Shown here one piece after another: positions 22,380 through 33,251 of a stretch of 64,000 nt of DNA. The stretch spans positions 124,001 to 188,000 of the forward strand of contig QRDG01001386.1 in the NCBI GenBank assembly GCA_012064385.1, in the 5' to 3' direction. Position 1 is the stretch's first letter. Each line of letters starts with the position of its first letter. The DNA is from Puccinellia tenuiflora (taxonomy: Eukaryota > Streptophyta > Magnoliopsida > Poales > Poaceae). Below the pieces are notes generated by a model that was given only the letters and a program-made list of their open reading frames with translations, made no database searches and was not told where the DNA came from. The translations under genes and the position numbers were made by a program.

Positions 22380-25211
22380 TGTAGCATCCCAATCTTATAT
22401 TTGGATGTTTTTCATTTAGATCATGTGCATTTCATCATGGCATCATTTAAAATCTTGCATTTGCTTGTTGCATCTAAAATCCAAAAGAATAAATTCAAAT
22501 CCCTATTTTGTTTTAAACTAAGACTCATAAAGCTTAATATATATGCTTAGAGTTTTGTGTAAGACTACCCCATGTTAGTCATTTATGACAGGGGGCAATT
22601 TTACAAAATTTTCAAAATTAGTTTGGATCGATTCGGAATTCAAACTCAAAAGTTATAAAAGAAAACAGATTTCAGAAAAAGAAAAATAGAAAAGAAAAAC
22701 AAAAGAGAGCGGACAAGCTAGTTTGGCCGCAGCCCAACTAACCAGCCAACGCGCGGCCAAACAGGCCGACCGGGCCAGCCGCACGGCCAGGTTGATCGAT
22801 CGATCGATTCAAGTTTCAGAAAACATTTTGTTTCGTATGGTTACGAACCTATCCTCATTCAAACTCGTATATTCTTCGTAGGAGAGTTCAAATTCGATTC
22901 CGTTTCTTTTGACTTGTTCCCTACACCAATTAGCACCTCTCCACCGATCTACATGCCTATATAAACCCCAGCCCCGACCTCCTACTCATCCTAAACTCGA
23001 AACTTCGATTTCAGATCTACTTTTCAATCTTCTTCTTCTCACGGTTCGAGCTTTGCTCGGATGCCGTTTCATCCTTCGAGAAATTGTAGATCTCGTCGAA
23101 ATCTTTCCATCCCGACAAACCTCACCAATTTTCATCCACCACAGCCGGATAAATTCGCTTCACAAGTTGTCAGATCTCATCGAGTAATTTCTCGATTTCT
23201 CATCAACTGTCCAACCAAATCCGGTGCAATTTTTACACAAGAAATATCTCATCGTTCTCCACAGCTTTCGTCTCGATCGTTTTTCGATTTGATGTACGGT
23301 TTTGCCTAAACAAATCAGATATTTTTCTGAGGTACGGACGAATCAGAACACGCCACGTGCCATCCTCGTCAGCACCTCGTCACCACCTTGTCAGCAACTC
23401 GTGGCAGCTGCATCAGCATCCAGACAGCAAAGGAGTCAGCACTGCGTCATGCTGACATCATCAAGGTCAACCATCGGTCCAAGATTCTTTTCAGAAAGAT
23501 TTCATGTTATATTAAATCTCGTAAAAATCATAGTAAATCAACCGTAAGTCGAAAAATCAAGTTTAATGTACCAAAATTCTCAGAAAAAATAAGACCTAAC
23601 CAGATCTGTAATAAAATTTGACTTTCACCGAACTTTATTTTTCTGTTAATTGTTAGCAACTTAATTAATCTTATTTATCAGTTGCATTAAAATATTTTCC
23701 TCATGCATCATATTATTTTAGGGCAACGAGAGAACTAAGTATTTTACTTTGTGTTATATTAACATGTCATGCATTCATGTGTGTATGTTTGTTTTGTGCT
23801 CTTATGTTGTGTATTGCTTGCTACCGTGTAGACAACGACGTTGGCTGCGATTGTTGCTGTAGCTGCGACGATTGTGTGAACGGCTACTCCGACAATTGAA
23901 AGGCAAGTGATGCAGATCATGACCTATTTATTTTTTCTATGCATGTAGTTTATTTTCATAGAATTGCATGTGTAGGAGTTGTTTGTAAGCTATGCCTAAA
24001 GGTGATCCACTAACACGCAAGTGGAAAGTCATATGATATTCCTGTAGACTAGTTTTCCTTCAAACCATCGTTGTTAATTGCTTAGTTGCTTAGAGGTGGA
24101 TTGTGGGATCACATGTTATGAAAGATGTTGTTGTTATAGTTGTTTCTTTTCAAATCTAATAAAACAACATTAATTAACTTAATGTCTGGGTGGTAATGGT
24201 CTGTCCTGCTGGTAAAAAGTTGAGTGGCTGCTCGGGTCCGTAGTATCTGAGTAGGTGCACTTGTGAACGGCCACCCAGGTTCCCGAGAATGATTGTGGAG
24301 TCTTTCTTTAGTAGCTTACGAGTACAACCACATGTCGATATAGATATGGGCTTCGTCTTGACTAACTAATTAGTAGACACTCGGGTCCCCGTAGCCAGAG
24401 ATGTAGCCTAGGTTGGGAACGGCGCGGTGGATGGCTTGGGGGTTTACTACCCAACGGTCTCGGTTTAGCTTTCTCCCCCTCTATACAAAATTCGTGTTTT
24501 GGTAAAAGGGGCTAGCTAGACCATGTGGGTAAAGTGTACAACACCTTCGAAGGTTTTTAAAATCTGAGTACTTAGCCGTGTCCCCGGTTACGGACAACTT
24601 GAGCCAGCTAGACTAGATCCTACAAAAGTTCTCACTCATTCGAACTTCTATAATTAAAATTTGGATGGGTGAACCAAGGGTAATAGCACTGATTACTATC
24701 GGTGTTCAATGATTGTTTATCTTTTTTGAAAAATAGTTTATCAAATTGTTAGGATATTTTTTTTGCTGCTTTATGCAAAATATCCTTCAAGTCCACCTAG
24801 CCCAAATTGCATGTAGTAGCTAGGTAGACTAGTGTTTTATTAATTCCATGCTCACTTGCCAGTACAAATCCAACTGTACGGACCGTATTCGAGAACGGCT
24901 GCAATTACACTATTGCAGGTACGATATTATGTAGGTCTTGGAGATACACGCAGCATGTATGCCTGTGGCGAGTTGAATGGAGCTTCATTATCGTTTATTT
25001 TCCGTTGTGTGCTTTTATATCAATAAAGTTATTTTGTACTAGCGTCAATGCTATGCAAAGATGTAAGGACTATCTTATTCTGGATCATTTCGTTGTAATA
25101 AAGACGCATTGTGCTTTGTTATTTCATTTGTAATCAGTGTGCTAGCGAGTCGATCCGGGACTAGCACTAAACTCATAGACGAGATCCATATTATTGGGTC
25201 GAGTCGCTATA
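22380..25211 (+). repeat. 3' LTR of element 4 (2832 bp)
   Basis: Starts TGTAGCATCCC; ends CGCTATA (CTACA in the 5' copy), followed by target duplication atagg. It lacks the MITE. About 24093-24645 is identical to 18930-19482 in the 5' LTR, while the first 460 bp differ at roughly 6% of positions. Confidence 0.92.
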
Positions 25212-25393
25212 ATAGGGGCTTATGTGCAAACATGTTGCCACTCATAAATTTCCTCCTCTCTCCCCCGCGTGTCCTCCTCTCTCCCCCGCGTGTTGCCACT
25301 CTGAAATTTCCCCTCCCCTGCACTCTCAACCCTAGCCGGGCCTCTAAACTGCCCGCGTAGGTGCATCGCTGCTGCCGCAGTAGATCTACTGCT

Positions 25394-25952
25394 ATGTCCT
25401 CCACAAGCTCATCCGTCTCTGCTCTGCTCCGCCGCCGCCTCTTCATTCCCAACATCACCTGCCCCAACTGTGGACGCGTCGTGGTGATGAAGACCTTCGG
25501 CACCAACAAGCACAATGGCTGGGTCTTCTAGAAGTGTGAGAAGCATGGGTAGGTGTTCTCTATTTTGAATCTTTTTTTTGTTCGGTTTGTTTGGTTGTTT
25601 GTCAACTGAATTTGAGCTCTGTCTAGTGTTAAGTGTTTAACTGAAGTTGTTTTTCAATTTGAAGTGTGGATGCAATTTCTGGCACTGGGAGCTCGAATAT
25701 GTGGGCTATCTCCTAGAGTGCAACTACCTGACAGGAGATGCTGCAGTGGATGCTCTTGGATGGGCAGAGGAGAGGAGGGAAGAACTTGTCCTTAGGCAGA
25801 AGGAACTAGCAGCTACCACTCCTGGACAAGAGGAGATTGTTGTTGTGCTGCTGAGAACTGGGGTGTGTCTACTGAAAGAAGTTGTTCTTCTTCTGAAGAT
25901 TGTGGTTGGCCTTGTAGATTTAGCCTGTGTGGTCCTTGTTCTGAAGAAATGA
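25394..25952 (+). pseudogene. GRF-type zinc-finger protein remnant of the MULE
   Basis: Exon 1 (ATG 25394) gives a short N-terminus, then CPNCGRVVVMKTFGTNKHNG, with WVF, a stop (TAG) where Tyr is usual, and KCEKHG. After an apparent intron (from about 25549 to 25664, GT...AG), 25665-25952 gives CGCNFWHWELEYVGYLLECN, a Glu/Arg-rich helix and a hydrophobic C-terminal segment (LLKIVVGLVDLACVVLVLKK). The spacing C-x2-C-G ... N ... KC ... CGC-x-FW-x-W is that of the GRF zinc finger, which binds nucleic acid. The exon junction does not keep frame by a canonical splice, so an indel is likely. Dead copy, but the domain is clear. Confidence 0.75.
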
Positions 25953-26099
25953 GCAATGTGCGCTCATGTTGCCAATGGAATATGTTCTCCACTAAGTTTA
26001 TGTGTATTTTGTGTTGTGTTGGTGCAGTAGATGCACCTGGTAGTTATCTAGGTTGTAGTATGAACTATGAAGTGGACTGAAGTGGCAATGTACTATCTA

Positions 26100-26270
26100 C
26101 TATGATGTAAGTGTTGATGCAATGTTTATGCGCCAGTTTAAGTATGACTGAAATGTTGATGCACCAGTTTAAGTGTGCAGTGTTGATGCACCTATTTAAG
26201 TCTGCAATGTTGATGTTCATGTCTTGATGCAATGTTGATGCAGTGTTAATGCAATGTTGATGTATTGTGG
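26100..26270. repeat. degenerate tandem repeat (TGATGCA/GTTTAAG motifs)
   Basis: Repeated gttgatgca and agtttaagt-like words in irregular array within the MULE, between the two gene remnants. Confidence 0.6.
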
Positions 26271-26470
26271 TACGCAAACAACAACAGATTCAGTTAAACA
26301 CAAGAATCAGTTGATGACAACACAAGATTAGTTGATGACAACACAAGATCATAGACCACAACTTGAGAAACTTCAGTTAAACACAAGATGCAGTGACAAA
26401 TGGAACTTAATAGACCATAGCTTGATGTTTTAGTTGCTGCCATCTAAGTATAGCAGTACCACAAGATCAT

Positions 26471-26570
26471 CATTACAAAAAGGCCATCTACCTAGCATTT
26501 TAAGCACTGTTTTCATCAGGCATTACAAAAAGGCCATTAACCTGGCATTTTAAGCACTGTTTTCATCAGG
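26471..26570. repeat. 50-bp tandem duplication
   Basis: Two adjacent 50-bp copies, each starting cattacaaaaaggccat and ending ttttcatcagg, with a few substitutions. Non-coding, inside the MULE. Confidence 0.9.
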
Positions 26571-26610
26571 CATTACATAAGTGCACTTGGTGCATACAAC
26601 TAAGCTACAT

Positions 26611-28000
26611 TCACATAAGTTCATCGAACATATTGACCTTTTTCCTCTGTCCAATACCTGAACCTTGAGCTGTGTCTTCATCTTGACTCAGAGGGACAAT
26701 CTTCTCTGTCCTTTGCAACAGCTCTGAATACTTGGCCCTTTTAGCAGCTCTCAACTTCTTCTGGGCATCCTTCAGTTCTTGAGCTTCTTTCCTTTTCTTC
26801 TCAGCAAGTTCCTTCTTGACCTGTGCAACAAACTGTCTAGTCTCAAGCCTGGCTTTCTTGGTTAGCTCTGCATCATATCTTCTCTTTTCCCTCCTTTCAG
26901 CAGCTTCTCTTGCTTTCTCCTCAGCTAACTCAGCCTTCCTCTTCTCCTGCTCAAGCTTTTTCTTTGCAGTCTCCAAATGCATTCCTTTTTACCACCCCCT
27001 ACACACTTGGCTTTGATTCTCTTCAGATCATTGACTAGCATCTTGATATCCCATCTGGTCTGGCAACTATACTCTCTAATTGCCTTCCTCACCATATGTA
27101 CTGACTCAAATACTTGGCCCACATGGAATTCAACTTTGCTTAAATCTTCTTGTCTAAATGTCTTGAACCTGAACTCACCATTCTCTTCATCTGAATCAGG
27201 TGCCCACAAATCTTCTTCTTCAGACTCATCATCTCTAGCAATTTCTTCTTTCACTGCCTTTTCATCATCACTGACATTGGCTGCATCCAAATCCTCATCA
27301 TCACTTATGTATAATCTGAGTCAACATAGTCTGAATCATCATCTTCATCAGACAATGCTTCACTTGCCTTATTGCCCTCTGGTTCTTTCCCTTTTGTGTT
27401 AACAGAAGCAAGCAGCTTTTTTGGCCTCAACCCCTCTCTTCTTGCTCCTCTATCTTCCTCATCTATCTCTGGATGTATGACTTGCATAGGAACAGGACCA
27501 TCATCTTCACCACTAGCATTATCACCATCCTCACCAACATCTTCACCACCAGATGGACCACCTTCTGGAGTTATTGTCTGAAGGGGTTTCAAAGCGCTTA
27601 TAATAGGAGGAAGATCAGCAACAGGGAAGTGAATGACATCATCCTAGTTCATGTTCCTAATAGACTCATCATGATCAAGGTACAGACTTATGAAATGGTA
27701 GCCACTATCAACAAACCTTTGCCATTGCAACTGTGTCATCCTCATCTCTGATCTGCCTCAACCCATTCTTGCTCAAATCAAGCAAAGGAATGAGGTAGTG
27801 AACCTTCATCCCGCCACTAATTTCATATCCTATTTCCTCCACAATATTTTCAAGCATCAATGGTGACCAAGTATCAGTATCCAATTGATCAAACCATATG
27901 ACTGACCCATCTGCATAGCTTATGTTACATCCAGTGCCAAGAAAATAGCCCCCATGGTTGATTTCGACAGAGAAATAATTGCTACGACTCCCTGCGAGAA
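26611..28000 (-). pseudogene. MuDR-type transposase remnant lacking the catalytic core
   Basis: Reading leftwards from about 28000: VEINHGGYFLGTG and WSPLMLENIVEEIGYE (the N-terminal HGGxF domain of plant MULE transposases), an acidic linker (DDDSDYVDSDYT, EESEEEDLWAPDSDEE), then the MuDR N-terminal domain (FHVGQVFESVHMVRKAIREY ... RIKAKCVGG). Straight after, in another frame, comes a highly charged coiled-coil tail (26982-26611, ending KKVNMFDELM). The DDE catalytic region and SWIM zinc finger that should lie between are missing, and stops near 27700, 27640 and 27305 break the frame. Likely an internally deleted, non-autonomous copy. Confidence 0.8.
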
Positions 28001-28559
28001 CAAAACACGCACATCATTCATCATAATCGTCTCTAATAGGCTTGATTTATACTGCAAAATAGGTACTTCAAAAACCCTACCCAAACCCCCAAACCGAACC
28101 AATGCGCGGACTGAATAAACAGAGCAGAAACCACATCTAATCGACCATCGGACCAAAATCAAGCCACATTGGGGTACAAATCGTAAACCCTAACGTCAAA
28201 GATTGTATCTTGGCCGCAGATTAACATCGGAGGTTCAGGGAGGCTCACCGTAGACTGGAGGAGGGTCGCCTTCCGGCCGCCGCCGTGGTGACATGGCGGC
28301 CTTGTTGACTCATCGGACGGTCGCAGCGCCGCCGCTCCACGTCCACCCAAGCTCGACCGCACCGCTGGTCTCCACCCAAACCTCGACGTGCAGCCACCAC
28401 CTCGCTCCCTCTCCTCTCCCTCTCCCACTCCATCTGTCCTGATCGGGTGTGTGTGACGACAGAAGCTGCTTTAGTGAGTGGAGGAAGGGTAGATACTCAA
28501 CACTTGCGAGTTTTTTTTGCAAAATTGCTGCATCGAGCGTGCCGGGAGTCGCTGACAGT

Positions 28560-28696
28560 GAGCTCCACAGAATCGTACACGTGACCGTGTACGACCCGAG
28601 CGCGCGTATTCAGTGACTGTAATTCGTATATCTCTATGTATAGTGACAATGGCGAGTAATACGATCAACTACGGTGACCTCCGATGGATTTTACTC
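28560..28696 (-). repeat. right terminal inverted repeat of the MULE
   Basis: Inverted copy of 16593-16730, ending GATTTTACTC at 28696 and followed by taaaaaaag. It lies upstream of the transposase remnant and would have held its promoter. Confidence 0.8.
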
Positions 28697-28705
28697 TAAA
28701 AAAAG

Positions 28706-28868
28706 GGCCAAAAAGGCTGCGTTGAGCCGTTGACTAAGACTACACGAGAAAAAATAAAGAAATGAGACAGTCTAAGAGGAGAAGATTGAATGGTCTAAAA
28801 AGTGACTGAGCGCTAATTTTAAAACAGCTAGTAGCTGTTTATTAGGAATAGTGAATAAATATGAGACT
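28706..28868. other. short unassigned spacer
   Basis: AT-rich sequence between the MULE and element 5. Its last five bases (agact) are the target duplication of element 5. No gene seen. Confidence 0.5.
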
Positions 28869-29650
28869 TGTTGCGCTAAAAATGCGTCACACGAACACGC
28901 CCTCATGTACCCGCGGTGCCGGGGAAGATACTTCGCAACTCGCCCCGCGGGAGACCGACCTGTAGCGCGATACGCAAGACAACAAGCCGACGCTTTTAGA
29001 ACCAGACGCCCCAGCACCTCGGGAGGGACCCCATCAGAGGATGCCGGCGACGATTGGCTGAGTTAAGCCAGATTCGACCGCTCTCAACTCGATTGTCGAT
29101 ACTCGATGAACTCACGTGAAGTCGCCGAATACCGGAAGCAGGAACAAGGGTTTTGAGGGTAAAAAGTAGGGTTTGTATTGATTGTCGATTGTTTGCTTAA
29201 TTTCAATCGGCCGTCACCTCCTACATATATAGCGAGGCGGCTGGATTTCCCGTACAAGCATTGTACTTCTACAAGGATTACAACTCATGATGTAGGTCAG
29301 TTTCTATTTCTAAACTAGGTAGAATTCCTGGCCGGCATCGTATTGGATCCGGACTGCAAACGTCATCTCCGGCCTCTTTTGGAAAGTCACCTTTTGTCCT
29401 TCCAGGTTGACACCGAACTTGTTCTATCACCATTCAACTTCTATTTTGGGCTTTACAAGCATTAAATCACCTCGCATCCGGCATCTCCGGTGCAGCTATT
29501 GGAATCTTCAGAAAGCTCAAATCTAACTTACACCGGGTTTAGTCTAAACCGAGTTAACTCCTGCCGGGTTGACTCCTGCCGGGTTGTCACCGAGTCGCCA
29601 TTTCCTTGAGTGATCTTGAATCTGGGACCTGTCAAAAACGGGTGCTAACA
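28869..29650 (-). repeat. 3' LTR of element 5
   Basis: Downstream LTR in the direction of transcription. The minus-strand purine tract CATGGGGGTATG (29651-29662) abuts it. It is nearly identical to the LTR at 36712-37478 except for substitutions and one short duplication of the tgccgggttgactcc motif near 29565. Confidence 0.92.
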
Positions 29651-29662
29651 CATACCCCCATG
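29651..29662 (-). other. polypurine tract of element 5
   Basis: Minus-strand CATGGGGGTATG directly before the 3' LTR. Confidence 0.7.
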
Positions 29663-29751
29663 TTTTCTAGTAGAGCTTGCGTACTAGAAAATATTCGATG
29701 TAGAAGAATTGTCTAAGGGTGATGCTTAAGCTCATCGGCCATACGTGCGGC

Positions 29752-32700
29752 TTACGTAGTTTGCCACACGCTTGGGTGAAATTTCTTCAAGTACTTCCCA
29801 TTGATAGCTCGAGGCAATATGTTGCCCTCCAACGTATCCACCAGATATGAGTTACCGGGTACAATCCTTACGACTCGTAGTGGCCCTTCCCAACTCGGCG
29901 ACCATTTGCCGAATCTTCGGCTTTTTGAACCGATTGGCAATATAACCTTCCAGACTAAGTCGCCGATTTGAAAATCCTTAAGACGTACTCTCTTGTTATA
30001 AGCTTTTGCTACCCGCAACTTCTCCTTCTCAATGTCCTTTAGAGCCTTTATATGTTTGTCGGCTACCTCGTCTATGTTATCCATCATCAAATCGTGATAA
30101 TCCTCAGCCGACAAATCGTTTCGCTTAGCAAACCTCAAAGCAGCCAGATTTACTTCTACCAGAAAAACGGCTTCTTGTCCATAAACTAACTCGAAAGTAG
30201 TTACCTTGGTTGCACCATGCCTTGAGATCCGGTAAGCCCACAATGCTTCGGACAGTACCTCATGCCACCTTCTCGGGTAGTCTTGTACTTTCTTCTTAAT
30301 CAACTTGATCAGAATTTTGTTGCTTGACTCGGCTTGTCCATTGGCTTGAGCGTAATATGGAGATGAGCTGAGCATCTTGATCCCGAGTGATTCGGCAAAC
30401 TGTTTCACCTCTTTAGCCATGAAGGAGGTACCTTGATCTGTAGTGAGAGTCTGCGGGATACCGAATCTGTGGACAATATGCTCTGTGATAAATTGAATTA
30501 CCTCCTTGTGGGTCATATTCCTGAGGGGTACTGCTTCGGACCACTTGGTGAAATAATCAGTAGCAACTAACACAAACCGATGCCCTTTGGATGAAGCCGG
30601 GTTTATCATACCAACGAAATCTAGCGCCCATCCTCGAAAAGGCCACGACTTTATTACCGGATTAAGAAGTGAAGCCGGCACTAACTGAATATCTCCGAAT
30701 TTTTGGCACGCTTCACATCCCTTGTAGTATCGGAAGCAGTCATTAATCATCGTCGGCCAATAGAATCCGACTCGTCTGAGCATCCATTTCATTTTGTGAG
30801 CCGACTGATGTGTCCCGCATAAACCGTCATGTACTTCTCCCATGGCGACTCGGGACTGATCTTCATCCAGGCTTTTAAGAAGAAGACCATCAGCTGTTCG
30901 GCGATATAACTCGTCATCTATCAAAGCATACTTAAAAGCAAGCCGCCGAACAGCCCTATCCGTTTTCTGACTCAGATTCTTCAAATAATTAACAATATGT
31001 GTCCTCCAATCAGTTGACCGGGTTCCACCAGATTCTTCCGGAGCCGAGTTAGATAACCCGGTTTTTCCTCCAGCTTCTACGTTATTGACAACAGCTAGCA
31101 CCGGCTTCCCTGCTATGAAAAATACTCCTCTACCGACATGATAACCTGATGCTTGCTGTGCCGGCTCGTTGGCAAGCCAGTTGTCCTGCCTGGACACGTG
31201 AGATATAGAAAAGTAATCCAGAGTCGATATAATATCCAGGCATCTGTCGAGATATATGTTGAGCGATCCACTATTGCACTGGAAGATCTTGGCCACCTGT
31301 TGGACGATAAGCATTGAATTGCCATATGCCTCAACATGAGTTACCCCTGCATCCTTTAAAATTTCCAATCCAAATAGAAGAGCTTTATATTCGGCTTCAT
31401 TGTTAGTGCAAAAATAATCAAGACGACAAGAGGCTTCAAAGATAGTACCGTGGGGTGAAATATACACAATGCCGACCCCTTGCCCACTACTGCAAACTGA
31501 GCCATCAAAATAAAGTTTCCACGATACAGCCGACACAACATTTAAGTTGCCTTTTTGTTCTAGGTCAATCCGATGTTCAACAATGAAATCGGCTACAACC
31601 TGGCCTTTCACAGATTTGAGAGATTCATAAGCCAAATCATATTCGATCAACCCATATGCCCATTTGCCAATTCGTCCACTGAGAATCGGCCTATGTATCA
31701 TGTGTTTGATGACATCGGTTTGACTAAGAACCTTGCACTCACTAGATAAAAGATAGTGGCGCAATTTGGTGCAAGCAAAATAAAGAGACATGCACAACCT
31801 TTCCACAAAGCTGTACCTAGACTCGGCATCCAGTAGTCGCCGACTTAGGTATGTGATGACGTATTCCTGTCCTTCGGCTTCTTGAGTCAACGCTGCCCCA
31901 ATCACCTTTTCCTCGGCAGCAATATAGAGTCGGAACGTTTGACCACGAGCCGGCTTCCTCAGAACTGGAGGTTTAGACAAGCAAGCTTTTATTCTATCAA
32001 ATGCCTCCTGCTGCTTTGCCCCCCCCCCCCAGGTGAACTCGTCATCATTCTTGAGCCGAAGTATCTGCGTGAACGCATCAACTTTTTCAGACAAGTTAGT
32101 AATAAACCTTCTCAAATAATTTACCTTGCCTAGGAATTTCTGCATGTCCTTTTTGCAACTTGATGCCTGCACTTTCTGGATAGCTTCAATCTTTGCCGGG
32201 TCAATTTCTATGCCGGATTCATGTATGATAAAACCGAGAAACTTCCCAGCCAACACGCCAAAAGCACACTTCAACGGATTCATCTTGAGCCCATACTTCC
32301 TCATCCTTTCAAACGCAAGGCGTAAGTTGGCCAAATGATTTAACTCGCCGTCCAACTTAACAACCACGTCATCAATATACACTTCAAGTATGACTCCAAC
32401 AAGATCATGAAATATTAAGTTCATTGCTCTCTGATATGTGGCACCGGCATTCTTCAATCCAAAGGTCATTACTGTCCACTCGAATAAACCAATGAACCCG
32501 GGGCAGCGAAACACTGTCTTGGCCGAGTCCTCTTTAGCCATAAATATTTGATTGTACCCCGCGTTTCCATCCAGAAAGCTGATGATTCGGTGTCCCGAAG
32601 CATTATTGATAAGCATGTCGGCTATTGGCATAGGATATTCATCTTTGGGCATAGCTCGGTTTAGATCTCTGAAGTCTATGCATGCCCTGATCTTACCGGA

Positions 32701-33180
32701 TCCTTTCTTCTCGACCGGCGTAATATTGGAAATCCATTCGGCATATTTGCAAGGCTGGATAAAATTGGCTTTTAGAAGCCGGCCAATCTCTTCTTTAATC
32801 CGGTCATATATCGCCGGGTTGAATTTACGAGCCGGTTGCTTATATGGCCCGAAACCGGTTTTTATCGGTAACCGATGCTCAACGAGCTCTCGGCTTAACC
32901 CGAGCATCTCGTGGTACTCCCAGGCAAAGCAGTCCACGTATTCCTTCACTAGCGTGATTAACTTGGATTTATAATCGGCTTCTAAATTCCGGCTTACAAA
33001 TGTCGGCCTGGGAATAGTGCCATCCCCGATATCCACTTCTTCGAGCGGGTCGGCCGACGTAAAACCTTGTCCCAACTTATCCATTTCGTCTGGTTCTTCA
33101 CTAGCTTCACACATATCGTTCCTCTCTGCCCGATACCTGTCCAGACGCTTCTGCAACCACTCATTGTTGTTGGGATCCAT
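29752..33180 (-). CDS. gypsy pol polyprotein: RT, RNase H, integrase (element 5)
   Basis: 1142 codons without a stop. RT: catalytic FLDGN (D204) and YIDDVVV (D270/D271), with the conserved FGLKNAGATYQRAM between. RNase H: YFDGS (D559), NNEAEYKAL (E595), but YGNS (N621) where YGDS with a catalytic Asp is usual. Integrase: an HHCC zinc region (HDGLCGTHQS ... CEACQKF) and a DD35E core at D854 (WALDFVG), D915 (TTDQGTSF) and E951 (QAESSNK), then the C-terminal DNA-binding part (GDLVWKVILP). The protease lies in the preceding frame. The ORF looks translatable; the RNase H substitution suggests this copy may be unable to replicate by itself. Confidence 0.93.
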   Translation of the reverse strand: MDPNNNEWLQKRLDRYRAERNDMCEASEEPDEMDKLGQGFTSADPLEEVDIGDGTIPRPTFVSRNLEADYKSKLITLVKEYVDCFAWEYHEMLGLSRELVEHRLPIKTGFGPYKQPARKFNPAIYDRIKEEIGRLLKANFIQPCKYAEWISNITPVEKKGSGKIRACIDFRDLNRAMPKDEYPMPIADMLINNASGHRIISFLDGNAGYNQIFMAKEDSAKTVFRCPGFIGLFEWTVMTFGLKNAGATYQRAMNLIFHDLVGVILEVYIDDVVVKLDGELNHLANLRLAFERMRKYGLKMNPLKCAFGVLAGKFLGFIIHESGIEIDPAKIEAIQKVQASSCKKDMQKFLGKVNYLRRFITNLSEKVDAFTQILRLKNDDEFTWGGGAKQQEAFDRIKACLSKPPVLRKPARGQTFRLYIAAEEKVIGAALTQEAEGQEYVITYLSRRLLDAESRYSFVERLCMSLYFACTKLRHYLLSSECKVLSQTDVIKHMIHRPILSGRIGKWAYGLIEYDLAYESLKSVKGQVVADFIVEHRIDLEQKGNLNVVSAVSWKLYFDGSVCSSGQGVGIVYISPHGTIFEASCRLDYFCTNNEAEYKALLFGLEILKDAGVTHVEAYGNSMLIVQQVAKIFQCNSGSLNIYLDRCLDIISTLDYFSISHVSRQDNWLANEPAQQASGYHVGRGVFFIAGKPVLAVVNNVEAGGKTGLSNSAPEESGGTRSTDWRTHIVNYLKNLSQKTDRAVRRLAFKYALIDDELYRRTADGLLLKSLDEDQSRVAMGEVHDGLCGTHQSAHKMKWMLRRVGFYWPTMINDCFRYYKGCEACQKFGDIQLVPASLLNPVIKSWPFRGWALDFVGMINPASSKGHRFVLVATDYFTKWSEAVPLRNMTHKEVIQFITEHIVHRFGIPQTLTTDQGTSFMAKEVKQFAESLGIKMLSSSPYYAQANGQAESSNKILIKLIKKKVQDYPRRWHEVLSEALWAYRISRHGATKVTTFELVYGQEAVFLVEVNLAALRFAKRNDLSAEDYHDLMMDNIDEVADKHIKALKDIEKEKLRVAKAYNKRVRLKDFQIGDLVWKVILPIGSKSRRFGKWSPSWEGPLRVVRIVPGNSYLVDTLEGNILPRAINGKYLKKFHPSVWQTT

Positions 33181-33251
33181 TTATTTGAGTCGCAGCCGAT
33201 TATCTTCAACCGGCTTTAAGGATACTGGCACGAATCTGTCCCTGGTAACAC

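Larger units (their letters stand above)
16807..25211 (+). mobile_element. complete non-autonomous LTR retrotransposon with 3-kb LTRs (element 4)
   Basis: Complete by structure: 5' LTR 16807-20031, primer-binding site 20034-20046, internal 2.35 kb, polypurine tract 22367-22373, 3' LTR 22380-25211. An exact 5-bp target duplication atagg flanks it (16802-16806 and 25212-25216). The internal region has a small upstream frame and a gag gene, then only a decayed remnant resembling the start of pol (near 22140, GMDWMAKYK-like). Reverse transcriptase and integrase are absent, so it depended on another element, much like LARD-type derivatives. The LTRs make up 72% of its length. Confidence 0.92.
16593..28696. 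mobile_element. Mutator-like element (MULE) with two convergent gene remnants, split by an LTR retrotransposon
   Basis: The left end (from 16593, GAGTAAAATTCATCGG) and the right end (to 28696; reverse complement GAGTAAAATCCATCGG) match for at least 130 bp at roughly 90% identity. taaaaaaag abuts both ends (16585-16593 and 28697-28705), consistent with the 9-bp Mutator duplication but low in complexity. Without the nested 16807-25211 retrotransposon the element is about 3.7 kb. It holds a GRF zinc-finger gene remnant on the plus strand near the left end and a MuDR-type transposase remnant on the minus strand from the right end. The two genes converge, as mudrA and mudrB do in maize MuDR. Confidence 0.75.
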
